Positions 8,126 through 18,227 of a stretch of 64,000 nt of DNA are shown here, piece by piece. Within the stretch, counting starts at the first letter, position 1. Every line of letters starts with the position of its first letter. The translations under genes and the position numbers were made by a program. This DNA comes from JACCTU01 sp963737405 (GTDB lineage: Bacteria; Actinomycetota; Thermoleophilia; Gaiellales; Gaiellaceae), in assembly GCA_963737405.1 (NCBI GenBank), contig CAVTSL010000005.1, positions 310,001 to 374,000 on the forward strand. The letters run 5' to 3'. Below the pieces are notes generated by a model. The model did no database searches. It was not told the origin of the DNA and saw only the letters and a list, made by a program, of their open reading frames with translations.

Positions 8126-9040
8126 CTATGCCGAGCCGAAGAACTTGATGACCTGTGCCAGCACCGGCCCGAGGGTGAGGATGAACATCGCGGGCAAGAT
8201 CAGCCCGACGAGCGGGAAGAGGATCTTCGTCGGCGTCTTCTGGGCGCGCTCCTCGGCCGCCTGACGCCGACGCTTGCGCATGTCGATCGCCAGGTCGCGG
8301 AGCACCTTGCCGATCGAGACGCCGAGCGCCTCGCCCTGGATCAGCGCCTGAGTGAACGCGCGGAGCGCCGAGCTGTCGACCCGCCCGGACAGGTTGCGCA
8401 GCGCCTCGACGGGCGTGAGCCCGAGGCTCTGTTCCTGCAGGACGAGCCGGAGCTCGTCGCCGAGCGGGCCCTGGATGCTCCGGGCGGCGAGCTGGATGCC
8501 CGACGCGAACGCGACTCCGGCCTCCACCGTCGTCACGAGCAGGTCGACGAGCTCGGGCACCTCTTTGTCGACCCGCTCGATCCGCGACCAGGCTCGGCGT
8601 TTCACGATGTGCGTGGGAAGGAACCAGCCGAGCGCCAGCGCCCAGACGCCGAGCAGGATCGCGCGTGCGCTGAGCGCACCGTCGAGGCTGCCGACGACGA
8701 GGAGGCCGACCGGAGCGGCGATCCCCAGCATGCGGTAGCCGAGGAACGTCGCCGTCGACGTGCGGTACATCCCGGCAGCGTCGAGCTGGCGCCGGAGCGA
8801 GCGCTGCCGCTCGGCGCCGAAGCGGCGAAGGAGGCGGCCGCCGGCCTTCGAGGCGGCGGTGTCGACGACGGTTCGCAGGTCGAGCGACCCGCCGACCGTG
8901 GGCACGTGTGGGCTGAAGCCGTACGAACGGATCTGCGAGAGGGTCGCGCGCTCACGCGACCGCGCGAGCGAGACCGAACGCAGCACGAGCACGCACGACA
9001 CCGCGATGAGGGCGAGTCCGGCGAGCAGGAACAGGGTCAC
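8126..9040 (-). CDS. tadC: Type II/IV secretion system F protein, TadC-like
   Basis: Inner-membrane platform protein of the Tad pilus, 304 residues. It has a helix at 1-20, two central helices (about 85-135), the T2SSF domain with VPELVDLLVTTVEAG and the conserved glutamine-rich LQEQSLGLTPVEALRNL segment, and a final helix pair at the C-terminus. The start GTG at 9040 has GGGAGG 4 nt upstream. It follows the tadB fusion gene by 9 nt, the usual TadB-TadC order. Confidence 0.9.
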   Translation of the reverse strand: MTLFLLAGLALIAVSCVLVLRSVSLARSRERATLSQIRSYGFSPHVPTVGGSLDLRTVVDTAASKAGGRLLRRFGAERQRSLRRQLDAAGMYRTSTATFLGYRMLGIAAPVGLLVVGSLDGALSARAILLGVWALALGWFLPTHIVKRRAWSRIERVDKEVPELVDLLVTTVEAGVAFASGIQLAARSIQGPLGDELRLVLQEQSLGLTPVEALRNLSGRVDSSALRAFTQALIQGEALGVSIGKVLRDLAIDMRKRRRQAAEERAQKTPTKILFPLVGLILPAMFILTLGPVLAQVIKFFGSA

Positions 9041-9049
9041 GTTGCCTCC

Positions 9050-10909
9050 CTAGACGTCGATGTCGACGATGCGTTGGATGATGAGCGAGCCGAGCGCGAC
9101 CATCGCCACGGCGATGAGCAGCGCGACCTGGCCGAGCCCGCTCGTGAAGAACGTGCTCATGATGTCCGGGTGCATGAACCACATGAAGACGGTCAGTCCG
9201 ATCGGCAGCGCCGTCAGGATCCAGCGGGCCATGCGGCCCTGAGCCGTGAGCGCGCGCACCAGTCGGCGAAGCTCGCCGCGCTGCCGGATCGTCTCGACCA
9301 CCGTGTCCAGCACCTCGGCCGAGTTGCCGCCGGCGGTGCGCTGGAGCTCGGCCAGCAGCGCGACCTGCTCGAGGTCGCGGTTCCGCATCCGGTCGACCAT
9401 CTTTCTGATCGCGACCTCCGGCGGAACGCCGAGCTGGTCGTCCTGCACGACGCGCTTGAGCTCTGAGCGCGCCGGCTCTCTCGTGTTCTGGACGACGACG
9501 TCCAGCGCGCCGCTGAAGCTGTGGCCGACGCGGAGCGCCGAGGCCAGCACCTGGAGCGCGTCCGGGAGCTGATCGGCGAACTCGTCGCGGAGAGCCCGGA
9601 GCTTGAAGCGCACGATCGTGTGCGCGACGACCGGCGGGGCGACAAGGCCGAAGAGCGCGAGGACCAGCGACACCGGTGCAAGCACGATCGCGAGCACGAG
9701 CGACGCACCGGCCGTCGTGAACGCGACCTTCCGCGCTGTCCAGTCGAGCCGTGCGATCTCGAGGTCCTGCTCGAGCCGCGCCCACCAGCCGTGCGTGTAG
9801 CGGTTCTCGGCGAGCGCCTTGCCGACGACGGCGCGCTCGTACGCGGCGAGGCTCGTCGGGATACCCGCAGAGAAGTGACCGATGCGCTCGACGACGTTCC
9901 GCTTCGGGCCGCGTGCGAGCAGCAGCAGCGCCCACCCGAGCAGCGCGGCGAACCCGAGTCCCACCGGGACGATCGACGCCGGCGAGAGCACGAAGCGCGA
10001 GACGAGCGACCGGTGGTACGGGTCGATGCGCGCCGGCGTCGGCGCGACGTAGTCGGCCGTCGCCGTGCCGGCGCCGGCGAGCTCGACGTCGACGGCGACG
10101 CGGGACTCCGGCCGGGCGTCCGAGCGGTACCGAATGAGGTACTCGCTCGCGAGCCGCCTTCCGAGCTCCGCGTAGATCGCGTCGAGCTCGTCGGCCGAGC
10201 TGGCCTCGGCGTACGAACCGCCGGTCCGGCGCGCGATCTCCTGGAGCGCTGTTCCGTCGTAGGCGCCGGAGCGAAGGCCGACGGTGAAGATGCGCACGCG
10301 GGCGCGCTCGGCGGCCGCGACGACGTGGTCGACGCCCCAGCCGCTGCCGACGTCCGCGCCGTCCGAGAGCAGGACGATCGAGCCCGCCGAGATCCGCGAG
10401 TCGCGCAGCAGCTCGACCGAGCGATCGAGCGCGTCGTAGATCCGCGTGCCGTACGCGAGGTCGGGCGGGTTGCGGAACGCAGCTGCGAGCGCCTCGGCGT
10501 TGCTGGTCGGCGCCTGCACCACGGTCACGTCGCCGTTGAACGCGACGAACCCCAGCTCTGCGCCCTCCTGGCGCTCGTCCACGAACGTGCGCGCCGCAGC
10601 CATCGCGGCCGTGAACGGTGCGCCGGCCATGCTCTTGCTCGCGTCGACCGCGAGAACCGCCCCGAACCGGAGCCCACTCGCCGCGAGCGGCGACAGCCGA
10701 ACGTCGCGGACGAGCGCGCCGTTCTCGCGCACCTGGACCGACGACGCGTCGAGCGCGGCTCCGTCGGGGGAGCTGACGACGTAGCCGCGCTCGGGAAACG
10801 GCAGCCGCGTCACCGGAGCGATCTCGAGCACCGCGCCGGCGGCCAGGGTGGGGACCGCCGCCGCGGTGAGGGCGAGAAGCGCGCCGAGCGCCGCGAGACG
10901 CCGCCGCAT
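9050..10909 (-). CDS. tadB: VWA domain-TadB fusion protein
   Basis: 619 residues joining two modules. After a signal peptide (MRRRLAAL to TLAAGA), a von Willebrand A domain (about 75-270) carries the metal-site motif DASKS and the later TRIYDAL and LLSDGADVG segments. A membrane helix near 305-330 leads to a TadB-type T2SSF domain (LPDALQVLASALRVGHSFSGAL) and two C-terminal helices. I chose the ATG at 10909 because it overlaps the tadA stop as TGATG; a GTG 12 nt upstream is possible. TadB is normally about 300 residues without VWA, so the fusion places a metal-dependent adhesion fold on the pilus platform. Confidence 0.9.
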   Translation of the reverse strand: MRRRLAALGALLALTAAAVPTLAAGAVLEIAPVTRLPFPERGYVVSSPDGAALDASSVQVRENGALVRDVRLSPLAASGLRFGAVLAVDASKSMAGAPFTAAMAAARTFVDERQEGAELGFVAFNGDVTVVQAPTSNAEALAAAFRNPPDLAYGTRIYDALDRSVELLRDSRISAGSIVLLSDGADVGSGWGVDHVVAAAERARVRIFTVGLRSGAYDGTALQEIARRTGGSYAEASSADELDAIYAELGRRLASEYLIRYRSDARPESRVAVDVELAGAGTATADYVAPTPARIDPYHRSLVSRFVLSPASIVPVGLGFAALLGWALLLLARGPKRNVVERIGHFSAGIPTSLAAYERAVVGKALAENRYTHGWWARLEQDLEIARLDWTARKVAFTTAGASLVLAIVLAPVSLVLALFGLVAPPVVAHTIVRFKLRALRDEFADQLPDALQVLASALRVGHSFSGALDVVVQNTREPARSELKRVVQDDQLGVPPEVAIRKMVDRMRNRDLEQVALLAELQRTAGGNSAEVLDTVVETIRQRGELRRLVRALTAQGRMARWILTALPIGLTVFMWFMHPDIMSTFFTSGLGQVALLIAVAMVALGSLIIQRIVDIDV

Positions 10910-12258
10910 CACGACTGCCACCCCGCGCCGGCCGCCGCGAGGTGCGGGCCGCCGAAGAGGTCGAGCGGCAGCTCGATGCCGTGACGCTCGAACTTGCCGA
11001 GGAAGCCGGGATGAAGGCCCGTGGGCCGGAGCTCGCCGACGATCTTGCGCTCGGCGTCGATCCGGTCGACCTTGAACTCGAAGAGCTTGTGGAGCGTGAT
11101 CATCTCGCCCTCCATCCGCTGCACCTCCGAGATCTCGACGACGCGGCGCGAACCGTCGTCGAGCCGGTCGAGATGGACGATCAGGTCGAGCGCCGACGAG
11201 GCGTGCTGCCTGATCGCCCGCAGCGGGAGCTCGTAGCCGGCCATCAGCACCATCGTCTCGATGCGGTTGAGCGCATCGCGCGGAGAGTTCGCGTGGACCG
11301 TCGAGAGCGAGCCCTCGTGGCCCGTGTTCATCGCCTGGAGCATGTCGAGCGCCTCGGCGCCGCGGACCTCGCCGACGATGATCCGGTCGGGCCGCATGCG
11401 GAGTGCGTTGCGGACGAGGTCGCGGATCGTGATCTCGCCCTCGCCCTCGATGTTCTTCGGGCGCGACTCGAGCCGGAGCACGTGCTGCTGCGCGAGCCGA
11501 AGCTCGGCCGCGTCCTCGATCGTGACGATGCGGTCGCGCTCGGGGATCGCCCCCGACAGCGCGTTGAGGAGCGTCGTCTTGCCCGAGCCGGTTCCGCCCG
11601 AGACGAGGATGTTCAGCTCCGCCTCGATGCAGCGGCTGAGGAAGTCGGCGCCCGGCTGTGAGAGCGTTCCGAGCTGCACGAGCTCGGGGATGTCGAAGCG
11701 GTCCTGCCGGAACTTGCGGATCGTCAGGATCGGGCCCGAGAGCGAGAGCGGCGGGATGATCGCGTTCACGCGCGAGCCGTCGGGCAGCCGCGCGTCGACG
11801 AGCGGCGACGACTCGTCGATCCGCCGTCCGACCTGGCCGACCATCTTCGTGATGATCCGGCGGAGGTGCGACGCGTCGGTGAAGCGGAGCGTCGTCTCCG
11901 AGATCCGTCCCTGGCGCTCGATGAAGATCTCGTGCGGCCCGTTGACCATGATCTCCGAGATCGAGGTATCCGACAGCAGCCGCTCGAGCGGCCCGTAGCC
12001 GAAGATGTCGTCGGCGATCTCGCCGGCGAGCCGGTCGCGATCGTCCCGCGACAGCGCAACTTCCTGGCGCAGCTGATCGTCGATCTCGGACTGGACGCGG
12101 TCACGCACGGCGTCGCTGTCGGCGACGTCGAACAGACGTGGGCCGAGCTCGCTGACGAGCGCGAGGTGGATGCGGTTCTTCAGGTCGGCGAACGGGTCGT
12201 TGCCGTTGCCCCACGCCGCTGCGGAGCCGTTGCTCGAGAGTCTCTCGTGCAGCTCCAT
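10909..12258 (-). CDS. tadA: Tad pilus assembly ATPase (CpaF/TadA)
   Basis: Hexameric secretion ATPase that powers Flp pilus assembly, 449 residues. An N-terminal domain (FGYGPLERLL, ISEIMVNGP) precedes the ATPase core with Walker A GGTGSGKTT at 221-229, the Asp box (IVTIEDAAELRL), Walker B (IIVGEVRGAEALDMLQAMNTGHEGS) and His box (LSTVHANSP). The start ATG at 12258 comes 2 nt after the cpaE stop. It is the most certain member of the pilus operon. Confidence 0.96.
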   Translation of the reverse strand: MELHERLSSNGSAAAWGNGNDPFADLKNRIHLALVSELGPRLFDVADSDAVRDRVQSEIDDQLRQEVALSRDDRDRLAGEIADDIFGYGPLERLLSDTSISEIMVNGPHEIFIERQGRISETTLRFTDASHLRRIITKMVGQVGRRIDESSPLVDARLPDGSRVNAIIPPLSLSGPILTIRKFRQDRFDIPELVQLGTLSQPGADFLSRCIEAELNILVSGGTGSGKTTLLNALSGAIPERDRIVTIEDAAELRLAQQHVLRLESRPKNIEGEGEITIRDLVRNALRMRPDRIIVGEVRGAEALDMLQAMNTGHEGSLSTVHANSPRDALNRIETMVLMAGYELPLRAIRQHASSALDLIVHLDRLDDGSRRVVEISEVQRMEGEMITLHKLFEFKVDRIDAERKIVGELRPTGLHPGFLGKFERHGIELPLDLFGGPHLAAAGAGWQS

Positions 12259-12260
12259 GG

Positions 12261-13445
12261 TCAGCTCCGCTTCCCGACGAGCATCCGCCGTCGCGAGCCG
12301 TTGGTTTCGACCGGAGCGACAGCATTCGAAGCGGCGTCGACGTAGCGGTTTGCGAGACCCGTGAACGCCTTCGCGGCGTTCGACTTCGGCTCCGCGACGA
12401 CGATCGGCTGTCCCGCCGTGATCGCCCGCGGGATCGCGCGGTCGCTCGGCACGAGCACGTCGGGCCGCCGACCGAGCAGCTGCGCGACGTCCTGCTCGCT
12501 GATGCCGACGCTCGTGTCGGCGCGGTTGAGCACGAGCGTCAGGTCCTCCGAGGCGTAGCCCATCTGCGCGAGCGTCTCGAGGCCGATCTTCGTGTCCTTG
12601 AGCGAGAGCGCGTCGAGCATGCCGACGACGCAGAGCTCGGACGAGTTGTCGACGGCAGCGATCACCTCGGGCGTGAACGCCGGAGGCGTGTCGACGACGA
12701 CCACGTCGTACCGTGAGCGGAGGATCTCGAACACCTCGCGGAGGAATGCGACCGTCACGGCGGCGGCCTGGTCGGGCCGGAGCGGCGCGAGCAGCGCCCG
12801 CGCGCCCGAGGGATGCTCTGCGAGGAAGCTGTCGACCTTGTCGCCGTCGAGCGAGCCGCCCGACACGGCGAGGTCGTAGACGGTTCGCTCGGGCTTGAGG
12901 CCGAGCGCGAGCCCGACGTCGCCGAACTGGAGGTCGAGGTCGACGATCACGGTCGAGGCCCCACCGAGCGCGAGCGCGACCGCGATGTTGCACGAGGTCA
13001 GCGTCTTGCCCGTCCCGCCCTTGGGCCCGAGCACCGTCACGAGCTGTCCGCGGGCCGCGGCCGGCGCTGAGCCGCGCCGCCGCGCGAGCGCCTTCTCGAA
13101 GGCGAACGCGAGCTGCGACGAGTTCTGCGGAAGCGTGATCAGGTCGTCGGCGCCGGCTTCGAACGCGCGCTCGAGGAACCCGTTCGGCGTTCCGCTGTAC
13201 AGCGCGACGACCGGTCGGTCGCTCCGCTGGCGAGCAGCGTTCCCGATCAGCTCGAGCGCCTCGTCCCGCGCGTCCGCGCAGCCCACGACGACGAGGTCCG
13301 CCGCCTCCTGGAGCTCGACCGCCGTGCGGTCGTGCGCGTCGGTGAGCGAGACGAGCCGAACCGGGACGCCCGCGGGGAACGCCCCGCGGATCGTGCCCGA
13401 GTCGATGCTCTCCTCGAGCGCGACGAAGATCCTCAGCCCGTTCAC
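12261..13445 (-). CDS. cpaE: CpaE-like pilus localisation ATPase
   Basis: 394 residues. An N-terminal receiver-like domain (about 1-120) lacks a clear phosphorylatable aspartate and is followed by a MinD/ParA-type P-loop domain with KGGTGKT at 142-148, DLDLQFGD near 177, and VVVVDTPPAF. CpaE proteins position Tad pilus assembly in the cell. The GTG start overlaps the cpaB stop as GTGA. Order and overlaps fit a single transcript with tadA, tadB and tadC. Confidence 0.93.
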   Translation of the reverse strand: MNGLRIFVALEESIDSGTIRGAFPAGVPVRLVSLTDAHDRTAVELQEAADLVVVGCADARDEALELIGNAARQRSDRPVVALYSGTPNGFLERAFEAGADDLITLPQNSSQLAFAFEKALARRRGSAPAAARGQLVTVLGPKGGTGKTLTSCNIAVALALGGASTVIVDLDLQFGDVGLALGLKPERTVYDLAVSGGSLDGDKVDSFLAEHPSGARALLAPLRPDQAAAVTVAFLREVFEILRSRYDVVVVDTPPAFTPEVIAAVDNSSELCVVGMLDALSLKDTKIGLETLAQMGYASEDLTLVLNRADTSVGISEQDVAQLLGRRPDVLVPSDRAIPRAITAGQPIVVAEPKSNAAKAFTGLANRYVDAASNAVAPVETNGSRRRMLVGKRS

Positions 13446-14232
13446 CGGTTGCCTCCGACCGACTGCAGCACCTTCACCGGCGGAACGCCCAGCAGCATCG
13501 TCTCGACGGTGACGATCCCGGGACGCGACTCGACCGCACCGGCGCTCGGCCGCAGCGCGAGCCAGACCTTGCCGTTGTCCGACGCGAACGCGAGCTGCGC
13601 CGCCTTCTCGTCGTCGACCTTCAGGCTGACGTTCGTCGAGCCGGAGCCGGCCGCCTTCTCACCGACGGCGACGACGGGCACGTCGGACATGATCAGGCGC
13701 AGCATCGGCCGGGCCTGTCCGCCGTTGATCGGCCGCCCGGCCCGGTCGAGCGGGACCACGTTGAAGCCCGCGTAGACGTCGACGCGGTTGCCGGCTTCGA
13801 TCTCGCCGACCATCCCATGCGCGGCAGTCGAGCGGAACGGAAACGACGCGCTGGCGATCGGTGAGATCGGCCGCGAGCGAGTCGCCGGCCGGCGCGAAGT
13901 CGGCCGACGTGAGCTGCGCAGCCCTCGAAGATCTCGCGGGTCGCGACCGTGCCCTGGAGGCTCGACGGGTCGCTGATCGCGCCCTCGCGGAGCTGACTCT
14001 CGCGCATCGTCGTCGCCGTGTAGAGCGCCTTCGACGCCAGCACCGTGCCGGACGTCCCCTTCGGGATCGACTCGCGCGCCACGAGCACGGTCACGAGCGC
14101 ACCCGACGCCTCGAGGCTCGCGCGGTAGCGGTTGAGGTACGCGACGATCGAGACGCCCGCGAGCAGCGCCGCAAGCAGTGCGACGAGGAGCGTTCCCTTT
14201 CGCGTCGAGACAAGCCTGTGTGCAAGTTCCAT
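13442..14232 (-). CDS. cpaB: CpaB/RcpC-like pilus assembly protein, frameshifted
   Basis: The N-terminal part has a membrane helix (about 14-32) and a SAF-type domain (VLVARESIPKGTSG). The rest continues as EGAQLTSADFAPAGDSLAADL and then GMVGEIEAGNRVDVYAGF and the C-terminal RcpC part to 13442. Joining them needs two one-base corrections, both extra bases, near 13920 (a T) and 13823 (a C). The protein reads through sensibly once both are removed, so sequence error is likelier than decay. The ATG at 14232 has GGAGGAG 4 nt upstream. Confidence 0.85.
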
Positions 14233-14248
14233 CGTTCTCCTCCAGTTG

Positions 14249-16173
14249 CTAGCGCGTCATCACCGCGACGCAGGGGGTCAATGAGGTGGGGTCGCAGACT
14301 TCGTCCCCCGCCCCGTGGGGGTTCGGCGCGGCGTACTTGATGAAGTGGCCGGCGATGTAGCCCTTCGGCACGGAGTGCGCGCCGGGGCACGGGTCGCCGT
14401 TCCAGCCGACGACGTAGAAGACGCCGAAGTCGATCACCGGGAAGATGTCGTTGCCGCTCCCGCTGAAGCTGCCGAACGGCGTGATGATCAGCGGGACGAT
14501 CCGCGGGTCGCCGGGCTCGAAGTTCGGCCAGTTGATCGGCGCGGTGCACGAGTTGGCGCCGCCGAGGATCCGGTCCTTCATCCCGTGCTCGACCTGTCCG
14601 ACCGCGCCGCCGGTCTGTGACTTCACGCACTCCCACGGCTGCGGAAGGCTCCAGAGCGCGTTGTACGCGGGGCAACTGAGCCCCGGGTTGATCTTGTACG
14701 ACGGCTCACAGCCGTTCTCGATCTCGTCGCGCAGGTTCGGAAGGGCCGGGTCGCAGTCGATCGACTGGTTCAGGCTCCCGACGACGCGGAGCTCGACGAC
14801 GGGGTCGCTCGCCTGCGACTGGATCTGCAGGTTGCCCTTCACGGCGATGCTGACCCCGAGCGTCTGCGTCGTCCCCTGCTCGAACGAGTTCGCCCCTGAC
14901 GTCACGCCCGGGCCGGAGATCTGGACGCGCTCCACGGGGCCGGAGCGGTCCTCCGAGGCGACGAACCCGCGCTGCACGACGCCGAGCGAGCCGTTGTCCT
15001 TGCAGGGGTTGTTGTTCTTGTTGTTGCAGGTCTTCCCGTTCCACGTGCCGGTCGTCTGCTCGAAGCTCCACGCGAGCGCGACGTTGTGCGGCCCACCGCC
15101 CGAGAGCGGAAGCCCCGTGTTCGTCGACCAGCTCACGAGCCCGCTCGAGCCCGACGGCGTCAGCAGGTACTTGCCGGCGCCGTCGACCGTCGCCCACACC
15201 TCCGTCGTCACCCCCGAGCCGGTCAGCGGATGCGTCGAGCCGAGATCGACTTCGGCCTGCACGCCGGCGGAGCAGTCGGCCGACGCGAAGTACGCGTCGG
15301 GGGCGCACGTGCCGGCCAGGAGCCAGGCGTTCCGGACCTCGGGCGCGGTCGAGCTGCTCCAGCCGCGGATGTGCACGACGCCGTTCCCGGAGGCGAGGTC
15401 GTAGCACTCGGTGTAGAGCTGTCCGCACGGCGTGCCGGGGTCGTTCCGCCGACGAGCCTGATCCGGACGCCGATGTGACTTGCGGAGATCGGCACGTCCA
15501 CGCCGGCCAGCGACGACCAGAGCTGCTGGCCGCCGGACGTCCCCGTCTTGACGAGCTCGCTCGTCGCGAGAACCGCGCCGGTCGCCTCGTTGACGAACGT
15601 CGCGAACGCGTAGTTGAAGCGCAGGTCGGGGACCGCAACGGGGAGCATCCCGTCCTGCTGGATCACGGTCTTCAGCTGCACCCGCGCGTGCGCGTTGATC
15701 GACGGGACGAAGTCGAGTCCCGGAATGTTGAAGAGGAGCGGCAGGTTCGCCTCGGTCGCCTTGACGTCGAACATGAGGCTCGCCGTGTCGCAGGGCGCCT
15801 GCGTCTCGGTGTCGTCCGGCGCGTGCGATCCCGCGGCGTAGGTCTTGCTCTGGTAGAGGACGGTGATCGTGCCCTTGTTCGCGTTGCCGACCTGGCCGTT
15901 GTAGACCGAGCCGGCGGCGCCGTTGTACTTCGTCGCCTCGCTCTGGATCGCCGCGTTCGCTGCCGAGGCGTCGGTGAAGCACTTCCCGAACATCGCGCCG
16001 CCGGCGAGCGCCGCCGCATCGGCCTGCAGCTGAAGGTGGCGCTTGTGCACCCACCAGTTGCCGACGTCGACCGACAGCGAGAGCAGCAGGAAGACGAACG
16101 GCAGCAGCAGCGCGGTGAGGACGATCACGCCCCCGTCCTCGCGTGCCACGACGAGTCCGCGCACGTCGCTCAC
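14249..16173 (-). CDS. TadG-like pilus-associated secreted protein, frameshifted
   Basis: About 640 residues. The N-terminus has a membrane helix with the TadG/TadE-type stretch GVIVLTALLLPFVFLLLSL then DVGNWWVHKRHLQLQADAAALAG, typical of putative Flp pilus-assembly TadG proteins. The long extracytoplasmic part contains many cysteines and low-complexity asparagine (NNKNNN near 15010-15025). A single missing base near 15447 splits the frame; correction gives LVGGNDPGTPCGQ. GTG at 16173 overlaps the tadE stop as GTGA. The C-terminal region is not recognised. Confidence 0.82.
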
Positions 16174-16676
16174 GTGCACGTCCCGACAGCGCTGTAGTCG
16201 GCGGGCTGCTCGAGCCGCATCGTCGCCCGGCCCTTGATGTCGAAGGTCCCGCTGTCGATGAACGGGATCCAGTGGTAGCCCACGGTCACCTGCACGGTCA
16301 CCGGGTCGCCGACGTCGCTGCCTTCCGGCAGGCAGATCGCGATCGTCGCCCCGGTCGGCACCGCATCGGTTCCGCCGGACTTGAGCTCGGTCGTCTCGAG
16401 GCGGTCGCGAATGTACGTCTGGTACTCGCCGGCCGTCGGATAGCGGTTGACGGCGGCCTTGCGCGCGCCTTCCATCGCGACGTGGTTGAGGTCGAGCCAG
16501 TAGTTCATCGCCTTGCCGAAGTCGACGAACACGAGCACGAGCACGCAGAGGAGCGGCACGACCATGCCGAACTCCACGACGCCCTGGCCCGACTCGCTCC
16601 GGAGCCGCCCGCGAACGGAAGGGGTTCCGGAGGAGCGCCGCGTTGCGACGTTCGTCTGCATTCCTCCGGAACCCAC
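16170..16676 (-). CDS. tadE: TadE-like minor pilin
   Basis: About 168 residues. The class motif SGQGVVEFGMVVPLL with glutamate at +5 of the hydrophobic segment is that of TadE pseudopilins, followed by FVDFGKAMNYWLDLNHVAMEGARKA. A prepilin peptidase would cut before the hydrophobic stretch; no peptidase gene is in this window. The start could be GTG at 16676 (GAGGAG 7 nt upstream) or ATG at 16661, where GGAGGA is too close to work; I prefer the GTG. It lies between the major pilin and the TadG-like gene. Confidence 0.85.
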   Translation of the reverse strand: MGSGGMQTNVATRRSSGTPSVRGRLRSESGQGVVEFGMVVPLLCVLVLVFVDFGKAMNYWLDLNHVAMEGARKAAVNRYPTAGEYQTYIRDRLETTELKSGGTDAVPTGATIAICLPEGSDVGDPVTVQVTVGYHWIPFIDSGTFDIKGRATMRLEQPADYSAVGTCT

Positions 16677-16696
16677 CTCTCGTCTCCTCGCAGCCG

Positions 16697-16864
16697 CTAC
16701 GGCATCAAGCCGTCGATGGCCGCGGCCACACGACCGAGGAACGCCTGGATGCTGCCGCCGAGGAGTCCCAGAGTGATCGTCAGACCGACGATGACGAAGC
16801 CGATGACCATCGCGTACTCCGTCGCGCCCTGACCGTCTTCGCGCTTGAAGTCCTCGGCGCTCAC
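16697..16864 (-). CDS. flp: Flp-type major pilin
   Basis: 55 residues from the GTG at 16864, the usual size for Flp pilins. It contains EDGQGATEYAMVIGFVIVG, with the conserved glutamate at +5 that prepilin peptidase and pilus assembly need, then one hydrophobic helix and a short tail ending in AAAIDGLMP. An alternative start is the ATG at 16907, which has a good GGGAGG site, but joining it requires removing one extra base near 16857; this would add a natural N-terminal leader (MFERMSLMLGRLM). I regard that longer, frameshift-corrected form as likely. Confidence 0.8.
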   Translation of the reverse strand: MSAEDFKREDGQGATEYAMVIGFVIVGLTITLGLLGGSIQAFLGRVAAAIDGLMP

Positions 16865-17065
16865 GAGTCATGAGGCGGCCCAGCATGAGCGACATCCGCT
16901 CGAACATCCCAACCTCCCTGTTGGTGTCCACCCCGCCGAACCACTCGTCGGGGACATCGGAGGTTTAGGCGGTGGAGCAGGGCGCGGGAACCGGCGGGAG
17001 GGGTGGCCGACCTAGGACCTTCCGCAGGTGTTCGCGCAACGCGCGATCGGCGACCCTTCTGCGTG

Positions 17066-17410
17066 ATGGCGGTCGCGCTCGTCGGGGATCACGTCGTCTG
17101 CGACCCGTGCGTCGTCGCGGAGACGTTCGCCGCGCGGCTGCGAGGGCTGCTCGGACGACGCTCGCTCGGAGACGGCGAAGGGCTGCTGATCCGGCGCGAG
17201 TCGTCGGTGCACACGTTCTTCATGCGCTTCGCGATCGACGTCGTCTTCCTCGACTCGGAGCTGCGCGTGCTGCGCGTCGACGCGAACGTCGGCGCGTGGC
17301 GTCTCAGGGCGTGTCGCGGCGCGCGCTCGGTGCTCGAGCTCGGCGCCGGCGAGGCGGCTGCCCGCGGAGTGTCGGTCGGCGATCGCATCGAGCTCCGCGA
17401 TTCCGCCTGA
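17066..17410 (+). CDS. DUF192 family protein
   Basis: 114 residues of the DUF192 fold: ARLRGLLGR, the VHTFFMRFAIDVVFLD core, VLELGAG and a final VGDRIEL strand. Members are small, often exported or pilus-linked, of unknown biochemical role; several actinobacterial Tad loci carry one. The ATG at 17066 is chosen because the domain starts there; the frame is open upstream to 17003 without domain content. It is divergent from the pilin operon. Confidence 0.85.
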   Translation: MAVALVGDHVVCDPCVVAETFAARLRGLLGRRSLGDGEGLLIRRESSVHTFFMRFAIDVVFLDSELRVLRVDANVGAWRLRACRGARSVLELGAGEAAARGVSVGDRIELRDSA

Positions 17411-17458
17411 GCTCTCCTGTCCTCGCGGGGGGTTGGAATCCCGGGCTTCGCGCCTACG

Positions 17459-18227
17459 ATGCGCCTGACGGTGGAAGCTGCGGCCCAGCACACTGCGCAA
17501 CTGCGCGCGGGTGCGTCGACGGATGACCTGATCGATGCCCTGCTCGCAGAGCAGGCGCGCCTGCTCGCGCGGATTTCCGAACAGGAGCAAATGGCGGCCG
17601 AGGCGGGAGCCCGCCTCTTCGCCAGGCTCGGTTTCGACCTGCACGACGGACCGCTCCAGGGGATCGCGGCGCTGACCGCGGAGCTCAGGCTGCTGCGCGC
17701 AGAGGCGACGCAGGCGTCGCCCGAGCTCGTCGCGCTCCGCCTGGACGACGCTCTCGCGATGCTCGCGTCGATCGAGAACGAGGTTCGCGGCCTCGCGGGC
17801 GCGATGGACTCGACCTCGCTCGTCAGCCGGCCGTTCGCCGACCTGCTGCGAGACGAGGCGGCAGAGGCAGCCGCGAACGGCGTCGAGGTCGCCGTCGAGC
17901 TGACCGGCGACATCGACAGCTGCACGCCGTCTCAGAGGATCGCGCTGCTCCGCGTCGTCCAGGAGTCGCTGTCGAACGTCGCGCGGCACAGCGGCGCCGA
18001 CAGCGCGACGGTCGATCGTTTCGGCCGGCGAGACGGAGCTCGTCGCCGAGGTGATCGACCGCGGGCTCGGGTTCGACGTCGAGGCGGCCCGAAACGCCGG
18101 ACGTCTCGGTCTCGTGGGCATGTCCGAACGGATCCGCCTGCTCGACGGCACGCTCGAGCTCGAGAGCCGCCCCGGCGGGCCGACGAGCGTCCGCGCGACG
18201 ATCCCGCGCTGGCGGCCTCCTGGCTAG
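17459..18227 (+). CDS. Soluble histidine kinase (HisKA_3 type), frameshifted
   Basis: A cytosolic sensor kinase of about 255 residues without membrane segments. The HisKA_3 phosphoacceptor is in FDLHDGPLQGIAAL (H62); the ATP-binding part has ESLSNVARHSGA (N box), DRGLGFD and GLVGMSERIRLLDGTLELES. The frame is broken by one extra T in the TTT at 18019-18021; without it the kinase domain is complete. The ATG at 17459 lies inside a TACGAT hexamer, so the true start may be CTG 17465 or GTG 17471. It converges on the response regulator at 18224, its likely partner, and the two stops overlap. Confidence 0.85.
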
